Origin: Ruminococcaceae bacterium UBA737
GTDB lineage: Bacteria > Bacillota > Clostridia > Oscillospirales > Acutalibacteraceae
DNA length: 18,132 bases
Direction of reading: 5' to 3'
NCBI GenBank assembly: GCA_002297415.1
Contig: DBKZ01000094.1
Coordinates: 193-18,324 of the forward strand
Shown: positions 13,794-18,132 of the stretch, piece after piece
How positions within the stretch are numbered: the stretch's first letter is position 1
Layout: every line of letters starts with the position of its first letter
The notes under the pieces: model-generated
What the model was told of the DNA's origin: nothing
Seen by the model: the letters and a program-made list of their open reading frames with translations, nothing else
The model's database searches: none
Translations under genes and position numbers: made by a program

Positions 13794-14972
13794 TTAAGCT
13801 ACGGTGATAACCGCTACAGAAGAGTCTGTTGAAGAAATTCCGTCAACCGTCATACGGACAAAGTAATAATACTTGCCGACTGTAAGGTCGGTCGGAATTG
13901 TAAACGACGAAGATGTCGCGTTCGCAATCTTTACGGCTCCTGCCTTGTTTTCATTTTCGCATGAATACCACTGATAGGTAAGAGTTCCGCTTGTGGCGGT
14001 TGCTTTAACGCTGAGCGAGCCGCTGATACTGCCGGCAGTTTTTGAAGCCGAAGCAGGCTGCTGAGAAACGCTTACGGCAGGTGAAATAAATGCCCAGATG
14101 CTGTCAAGACCGCTCTTTTTGACAAATACATCGTAATAAATTCTGTAGTCGAATTTGTAAGCGTCGGCGTCAATGTTCTGCTCAGGTGTGAAAATTCTCA
14201 TCTGCTCGGTTTTCTTTACAAGATGAGCGGCGCTCTTAGGACAAACAAGCATGTAGATTTCCTTAGCGGAGGAAAGGGGAGTAAATCCGCCGAGGGAGGT
14301 GTTATTAAATGTATAACCTGTTTTCATTCTTTCCGAAACAACAGGAATAAGAGCTACTCCGTTAATGGATTTTACTTTTAAATTGATATCGCCCTGCTTA
14401 AAATCGGAAACGGTGATCATTCTTGAAATTTCATTTGAATTTTCAAGAGCGGCGTACATTCCGCCGTTTATAAAGGCTACAAGCTCCTCGTCAAAGCCTG
14501 CCGCCTCGCGGACCTTGTTTATAAGCTTGCAAAGGGTATCGTAGGGCTTTGAGGCGTCGCCGTCAACAATGTTGCTGCGGCTTACCGCAAGACCTGCAAG
14601 CTTTGAAAGAACATAAGCGTCGCATTCGGGAACAACCTTTGTGCGGACATATTCTCCGAGAATTTTTCCCGCGAGATTTGCAATGCCTGTCTCGTCCATA
14701 TCCTCTCTGTCTATCTGAAGAGAACGCGCGCGGTCCATCTTCATGGTGTAAGAGGTGTTGCTTACGGTTATAGCGCCTCTTGAAAAGCCGGTGTCTCTGT
14801 CATAGTCTGCAAGACCCTGAAAGTCAACATCGGGGATTATAACCGTTTTCGCACCTACGAATTTTGTCGCAAGAGCATTGTCTGCAAAAAATCCCGTGGC
14901 ACTCTTCTGCCTGAACATATTGTCAAGCTCGTCTGAATATCTTATTGCGTTTTCTGTTGAATTGATTGACAT
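13794..14972 (-). CDS. Major capsid protein with C-terminal Ig-like domain
   Basis: The 392-residue coat protein forms the shell. Residues 1-295 look like an HK97-fold coat protein: SATGFFADNALATKFVGAKTV (25-45, with TVIIP at 43-47), DYDRDTGFSRGAITVSNTSY (56-75), LQIDREDMDETG (85-96) and VVPECDAYVLSKLA (113-126). Residues about 298-392 are a separate Ig-like domain (VSVSQQPASASKTAGS, LTYQWYSCENENK, and a closing AVITVA), of the kind displayed on capsid surfaces to bind glycans or cells. GAAGGAG precedes the ATG. It lies 33 bp after the scaffold gene. No separate protease gene is seen, so maturation cleavage, if any, would need another enzyme. Confidence is high for capsid, moderate for the exact fold. 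Confidence 0.87.
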   Translation of the reverse strand: MSINSTENAIRYSDELDNMFRQKSATGFFADNALATKFVGAKTVIIPDVDFQGLADYDRDTGFSRGAITVSNTSYTMKMDRARSLQIDREDMDETGIANLAGKILGEYVRTKVVPECDAYVLSKLAGLAVSRSNIVDGDASKPYDTLCKLINKVREAAGFDEELVAFINGGMYAALENSNEISRMITVSDFKQGDINLKVKSINGVALIPVVSERMKTGYTFNNTSLGGFTPLSSAKEIYMLVCPKSAAHLVKKTEQMRIFTPEQNIDADAYKFDYRIYYDVFVKKSGLDSIWAFISPAVSVSQQPASASKTAGSISGSLSVKATATSGTLTYQWYSCENENKAGAVKIANATSSSFTIPTDLTVGKYYYFVRMTVDGISSTDSSVAVITVA

Positions 14973-15005
14973 AATAATTTTCTCCTTCTTCTTTTTAGGG
15001 CTTGT

Positions 15006-15581
15006 TTATTCGCCCCAGAGTCCTTTTATAAATTCCGCCGAGGCGGTGCCTGAATCGATTTCCGCTTCCTTTAAAGAGCCAGTGCTTGAATTTTCGGCGG
15101 CGCTGAAAAAATCCGCGCCCTGTTTCTTTTTTAAATTCATTTCCGCTCTGTAGCGCAGAAATTCGTCAAGTAAATTACTGCCTCTGGTCTCGGCCCTTTC
15201 GGTGACCTCTGCCGGCAGTGAAGAGATATCCTTTACAGAGGGGAAATATTTCTTTATTTCTCCTAAAGGGTCGCTGTCCGATTCCTTTAATTCAAGCTCG
15301 GCTATGTGCCTTGCAAAATCCTCGTCTCCTCCGCATTTTTCCTTTAGCTCTTCTATCCTTGAATTTAAGCCTTCCTTTTCAAGCTCCGCCAAAAAAACGG
15401 GAGCCGAGCTTTTCTTTCCTGCCGCTAAAGCTTTAAGTCTGTCGTAATCCGATGAAATCATATCGTATTTCATGCCCTTTTGCGCAAAAACCGAAGCGTC
15501 CTCTAAGCTTAGCGTATAGGTCCTGTGATTGAATTTAACGGGGACTTTGATTTCCTTGCTGTTTTCTGAATTTTCTTTCAT
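15006..15581 (-). CDS. Scaffold-like phage protein
   Basis: The 191-residue protein is acidic, highly charged and helical, immediately upstream of the capsid gene, as expected of a scaffolding protein that guides shell assembly. The N-terminal part has VKFNHRTYTLSLEDASVFAQ and the following KGMKYDMI, a pattern common in Firmicutes phage proteins in front of capsid genes (L-EA-x-AQKGM-YD). The middle (60-100) is a glutamate/lysine helix and the C-terminal part has a basic LKKKQGADFF (150-159). The frame opens further upstream, but AAAGGAG lies 6 bp before the ATG at 15581 and only this start gives a family-like N-terminus. Identity as scaffold rests on position and composition. Confidence 0.7.
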   Translation of the reverse strand: MKENSENSKEIKVPVKFNHRTYTLSLEDASVFAQKGMKYDMISSDYDRLKALAAGKKSSAPVFLAELEKEGLNSRIEELKEKCGGDEDFARHIAELELKESDSDPLGEIKKYFPSVKDISSLPAEVTERAETRGSNLLDEFLRYRAEMNLKKKQGADFFSAAENSSTGSLKEAEIDSGTASAEFIKGLWGE

Positions 15582-15621
15582 CGCTTTCTCCTTTCTGCCG
15601 TAAGTGTCACACTGAGTGTTT

Positions 15622-15807
15622 TTATGCGTCCTTGTGAGAGATCGTACCGTCATAATTTAAAAAATCAATGTATTCGTTTACAATACATCCTTCATCGGTT
15701 CTGATAACCTCTTTTTTCTTTTTCGGACCGCCGCCCGCAGTACAGCCGACAAGGTAACCGACCGTAAACGCAAAGCCGCCGAAAATAAATAAAAAGCATA
15801 AGCTCAT
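15622..15807 (-). CDS. Small membrane or lipobox protein coupled to terL
   Basis: The 61-residue protein is one hydrophobic segment (2-22, MSLCFLFIFGGFAFTVGYLVGC) ending in a lipobox-like LVGC, followed by GGGPKKKK (25-32) and a soluble tail of about 29 residues with two acidic patches. It could be a single-pass protein with its tail inside the cell (KKKK favours this) or a lipoprotein; the lack of positive N-terminal residues argues against a classic signal peptide. The ATG at 15807 overlaps the terL stop in an ATGA and has AGGAGG 9 bp upstream. A membrane protein in the middle of a packaging-capsid operon is unusual. I recognise no family. Confidence 0.7.
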   Translation of the reverse strand: MSLCFLFIFGGFAFTVGYLVGCTAGGGPKKKKEVIRTDEGCIVNEYIDFLNYDGTISHKDA

Positions 15808-17111
15808 CCGTTCCAACCTCCTGTAAAATCCGAGCCCTTTATCGCCGAGCGGTTCGGGGCTCTTGTGCCGTCTTGAATCCTCGGGTGAAAATATTTCACA
15901 TCCTCAAACGCATAACGCATGGCGTCGCAAAGGTGATTGTTTTCGTCCTTCGGCACGGCGGCTTTTGAATTGCCTGAGGAAGTGTCATAAACATAGCTTG
16001 AAAGCTCAAAGATCATGTTCTGACATTTCGGGTCGACAATTATTTCATATTCGCTGATTGACGATATACCGTTTAATATACTGTCCGGTCCTTTTACCGA
16101 TGGCATTATTCTCATAATCCCGAGCCGCTTTAAATCGTCGTTTGACTTCGGCTCGGCGCTGTCGGCTCGGATTCGCTCCTTTGCGTAACCGTGTCTGATT
16201 ATTTCCTCGGCAATATCGCAGTTCAGCATTTTTCTTTTGTAGAACTCATCAAATATATAAAGCTTTTTGTCCTCCGGATTTGCTTTGAAAGCAATGAATG
16301 CCGTAGGGTCGTTTGTGTAACCGTAATCAAGCCCGAAAAAGCTTTTCCATTTGTATTCCTCGTCAAAAGGAATTTCGGGTCTGCCTACAGACCAGTTTTC
16401 ATAAACAAGTCCCTCGGCAATTCCCCAGTTACCCAGCCCTGCCACCTCATATTTTCTGCGGTTGTTCTTCTTCATGCTTTCAAAGATTTTCTTATCTGTT
16501 TCGTCCAAAAACTCATTTATCAGATAATTTGTTGAAAAGGTTGCAGTATTTTCATCCCTTTGGTCAAAAAATCGTTTTTTAAGCCAGTGATTTTCACTCC
16601 AAGGATTAAAAGTGACAGTCGTCTGCTTAAATAAATCTTCGGGAATTTTTCCGCGCGGAACGGAAAGATCAAGCTTGTCAAAATCGGCTTCGTCCGAAAT
16701 TTCAAAGGCTTCCTCTATCCATACAAAATTAAGATATCCTTTCGGCACTGTGGTGGATGCGATTTTAAGGACATCGTCAAATCCGCGGAATATTATTTTC
16801 TGCTTTGTCGGCAGATAGGTCATCTCCATGGGCGAGACCGTGTTCTGCCATAAATGCGAAACGCCCAATTTCTCCTGCGCCCACTTAAGCTGCGCAAAGG
16901 TCGAATCCCTATGAGTGTTCATAACCTTTCTTACAACCAAAAGATTGCTCTTTTCGTATTTCATGAGCCTGTAGATGAAATTAAGCGCCGTTGTAGTGCT
17001 TTTTTTCGAGGCCTTTCCGCCTTTAAGTACGCGGTAACGCTTTTTGCAGTTCCAGAAATCTCCGTAGCCTCGGCCGACGGCTTCGGATAATCTTATTTCA
17101 GATATCGTCAA
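15804..17111 (-). CDS. terL: Terminase large subunit, PBSX/Terminase_3 type
   Basis: The 435-residue DNA-packaging motor and nuclease contains both domains intact. The ATPase has Walker A GGKASKKST (31-39), a Walker B-like strand ending FVWIEEAFE (129-137) with E133/E134, and coupling motif TFNPWSENHW (167-176). The nuclease has D262 in GLDYG, D317 in ADSAE and D396 in HLCDAMRY, the usual acidic triad. Length is typical for the PBSX group. The frame has no ATG before residue 50, so the start is a TTG at 17111 preceded by GGTGATG; an in-frame stop lies just upstream. It overlaps the small-terminase gene by 14 bp, consistent with translational coupling. No catalytic residue is missing, so it should be active. 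Confidence 0.93.
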   Translation of the reverse strand: MTISEIRLSEAVGRGYGDFWNCKKRYRVLKGGKASKKSTTTALNFIYRLMKYEKSNLLVVRKVMNTHRDSTFAQLKWAQEKLGVSHLWQNTVSPMEMTYLPTKQKIIFRGFDDVLKIASTTVPKGYLNFVWIEEAFEISDEADFDKLDLSVPRGKIPEDLFKQTTVTFNPWSENHWLKKRFFDQRDENTATFSTNYLINEFLDETDKKIFESMKKNNRRKYEVAGLGNWGIAEGLVYENWSVGRPEIPFDEEYKWKSFFGLDYGYTNDPTAFIAFKANPEDKKLYIFDEFYKRKMLNCDIAEEIIRHGYAKERIRADSAEPKSNDDLKRLGIMRIMPSVKGPDSILNGISSISEYEIIVDPKCQNMIFELSSYVYDTSSGNSKAAVPKDENNHLCDAMRYAFEDVKYFHPRIQDGTRAPNRSAIKGSDFTGGWNG

Positions 17112-17361
17112 TAAACATCACCGCTTGTACTCCGTTGTTTTTTTCCTGCTCTCCCGAAGAGGCTATGTTGATGAGCTCCTTGATAGCGGAGAGATCGCCT
17201 GCCGCCGCCTTCTTGTACAGCGCTACCATTATCGCGGCTTTTCTTGTTGGGGATTTAATTTTGAACCCTTCGTCGTAAAGCGACTGCCTTTCCGCTGCGG
17301 TCAGCTTCTGATCAAGTAAGGCTTTAAGCGTGGAATAGAATATCTTTTCTTCGTTTTCCAT
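17098..17361 (-). CDS. Putative small terminase subunit (short)
   Basis: The 87-residue protein precedes terL in the position of a small terminase, which recognises DNA for packaging. It is helical, with KAAIMVALYKKAAAGDLSAIKELI (41-64) similar to the helix-rich part of small terminases (TR-EAM--ALY-KA--GD-KA). It lacks the N-terminal helix-turn-helix of the full-length family (usually 140-180 residues) and may be a minimal or truncated form; the N-terminal half (1-35) is charged and does not look like an HTH. The ATG has GGGAG about 10 bp upstream. It is the first gene of the leftward operon, so the promoter should lie upstream, where none is obvious. An alternative is an unrelated small regulator. 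Confidence 0.5.
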   Translation of the reverse strand: MENEEKIFYSTLKALLDQKLTAAERQSLYDEGFKIKSPTRKAAIMVALYKKAAAGDLSAIKELINIASSGEQEKNNGVQAVMFIDDI

Positions 17362-17391
17362 TTTAAGCGGTCTCCCTCCGTTAAGTTTTGA

Positions 17392-17432
17392 CAGCCATTT
17401 CGGCTGACGGTTTTTAAGGTAAGACCCAGCCG
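17392..17432 (-). promoter_or_regulatory. Leader with two mutually exclusive stems before the terminase genes
   Basis: Reading the minus strand, CGGCTG (17432-17427) can pair with CAGCCG (17406-17401), or the same CAGCC can pair with GGCTG (17396-17392). Closer to the gene, TTAAGCGG (17363-17370) pairs loosely with CCGTTAAG and places part of the ribosome binding site in the loop. This resembles an attenuator-like leader or a protein-binding dyad. The words are seen directly, but any regulation is inference. Confidence 0.35.
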
Positions 17433-17456
17433 TGCGACATTCACCGACATATATAC

Positions 17457-17485
17457 TTGAAAATAATGTTTAATTGTAGTATAAT
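17457..17485 (+). promoter_or_regulatory. Sigma-A promoter of the DUF2975-like gene
   Basis: TTGAAA (17457-17462), a 17-bp spacer and TATAAT (17480-17485) precede the gene starting at 17519 by 33 bp. I saw no comparable promoter reading leftward into the terminase genes. Confidence 0.88.
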
Positions 17486-17518
17486 TTTAAATAACGAAAT
17501 TTCAGGAGGCTTAGAAGA

Positions 17519-17971
17519 ATGCTGAAGCATAAAAAATCGGTTAAGGTTTCCTTGGTGCTGACTTATGTTTTAATGGTAAGTCTCGCGGTTCTTGTTTTTA
17601 CGGTTCCGTTTATAATTATGTGGTATGTTGAGATAAGAAATTGTCCGGAGTACCTGCCGAGACTTTCAAAGATAATAATGCTCACATTCTACCCTTGTGT
17701 TCCGATTGCTATGGCAGTGCTGATAAAATTCAGAAAGCTGCTTTTAAATCTGCTCGCAGATAAGGTTTTTGAAAGTGAAAATGTTTCGTTGCTCTTTTTC
17801 ATATCCGTTTGTATGATAATAATAACAGTCATATTGCTGTTTTCCGGATATTTTTATATGCCGTTCTGGGTTGCCGCTGCGGCTACAGCTGTCTGCGCGC
17901 TTACGCTCCATGTAATGAAAAATATCGTTCAGTCGGGATGCACCGATAATGAAAAAGAAGAGATTAAGTGA
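17519..17971 (+). CDS. DUF2975-like integral membrane protein
   Basis: The 150-residue protein has four hydrophobic segments: about 11-36, 50-69, 90-110 and 114-134. The central pattern LLLNLLADKVFESENVSLLFFIS matches the hallmark (L-x5-F-xEN-x2-LR-IS) of DUF2975 proteins, small four-helix membrane proteins often encoded beside a DNA-binding regulator; no regulator is in the window. The lysine-rich N-terminus and acidic C-terminal tail (CTDNEKEEIK) should be cytoplasmic. AGGAGG precedes the ATG by 9 bp. It has its own promoter and is divergent from the terminase operon. It is followed after 11 bp by the ACT-domain gene, whose GAGG overlaps its stop region, so the two are co-transcribed. Function unknown. 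Confidence 0.75.
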   Translation: MLKHKKSVKVSLVLTYVLMVSLAVLVFTVPFIIMWYVEIRNCPEYLPRLSKIIMLTFYPCVPIAMAVLIKFRKLLLNLLADKVFESENVSLLFFISVCMIIITVILLFSGYFYMPFWVAAAATAVCALTLHVMKNIVQSGCTDNEKEEIK

Positions 17972-17982
17972 GGAAAATCAAA

Positions 17983-18132
17983 ATGAAAAGAACAGTTATA
18001 ACGGTCGTCGGAAACGATAATGTGGGAATTATCTCCAAGGTCAGCAAGGAGTGCGCCGAATGCGGTGTAAATATAGTCGATATCACTCAGTCGGTCCTGC
18101 AGGATTTTTTTGCAATGGTTATGCTTACAGAT
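17983..18132 (+). CDS. UPF0237-type ACT-domain protein (3' end cut by window)
   Basis: The first 50 residues are visible: MKRTVITVVGNDNVGIISKV, then the ECGVNIVDITQS region and LQDFFAMVMLTD. This matches small ACT-domain proteins of the UPF0237 group, usually about 90 residues, in which the ACT fold binds a small regulatory ligand. In Firmicutes they are commonly followed by a PFL/UPF0210 family gene, which would lie outside the window. It is second in the rightward transcript after the DUF2975-like gene. The ligand cannot be told from the sequence. Confidence 0.88.
   Translation, partial: MKRTVITVVGNDNVGIISKVSKECAECGVNIVDITQSVLQDFFAMVMLTD

Noticed and set aside
15582..15653. Extended N-terminus for the scaffold-like gene
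   Set aside because: The extra residues are basic and low in family character, and the real ribosome binding site (AAAGGAG) sits just before 15581.
9684..17361. Complete, inducible prophage or classical PICI satellite
   Set aside because: Neither an integrase nor a repressor, replication or lysis gene is visible within the borders, so neither name can be supported from this window.
7700..17500. Attachment-site direct repeats bordering the phage-derived block
   Set aside because: I compared the two borders by eye and found no shared word long enough to claim; a systematic search could still find a short one.

Overview
The window looks like a chromosomal segment of a low-GC, spore-former-type Firmicute of the class Clostridia, probably a gut Oscillospirales/Ruminococcaceae-like organism. 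The evidence is GGAGG-type ribosome binding sites, consensus sigma-A promoters (TTGACA or TTGAAA, 17 bp, TATAAT), a RicT (YaaT) protein, a DUF6809-like protein and the palindromic intergenic repeats typical of such genomes. No species can be named from the sequence alone.

Left part (1-7754), housekeeping. The tail of a DUF6809-like gene is followed by a mosaic of palindromic repeats and a run of TAGA heptamers (242-546). A leftward pair follows: a YfcE/MJ0936-type phosphodiesterase and an ABC-F ATPase. Divergent from it is a rightward set of three small genes of unknown function (2969-3985). A 300-bp AT-rich spacer with an inverted pair of DnaA-box-like words leads to a bidirectional terminator. 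Next is a short 2[4Fe-4S] ferredoxin with its own promoter, then a tightly overlapped leftward operon trpS-holB-ricT with its promoter. A divergent small membrane protein has a perfect promoter and a strong terminator.

Right part (7781-17361), accessory, all on the minus strand. Transcription order is: putative small terminase, PBSX-type large terminase, a 61-aa membrane/lipobox protein, a scaffold-like protein, a major capsid protein with a C-terminal Ig-like domain, a portal protein, a connector-like protein, a 696-aa protein resembling a DNA-stabilisation/tail-hub protein of short-tailed phages, and a GHL10-family (DigH/YngK-like) lipoprotein glycosidase. A Phd/YefM-RelE/ParE toxin-antitoxin pair with its own promoter lies downstream. 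No integrase, repressor, replication, tape-measure, tail-tube, holin or endolysin gene is visible, although both sides of the block lie inside the window. It is therefore a complete-looking DNA-packaging and capsid cassette without the rest of a phage: an eroded prophage, a capsid-encoding satellite, or a domesticated particle/gene-transfer-like element. This is the most interesting part of the window.

Right edge (17457-18132): a promoter drives a DUF2975-like membrane protein and the start of a UPF0237-type ACT-domain protein, which are ordinary host genes running rightward.
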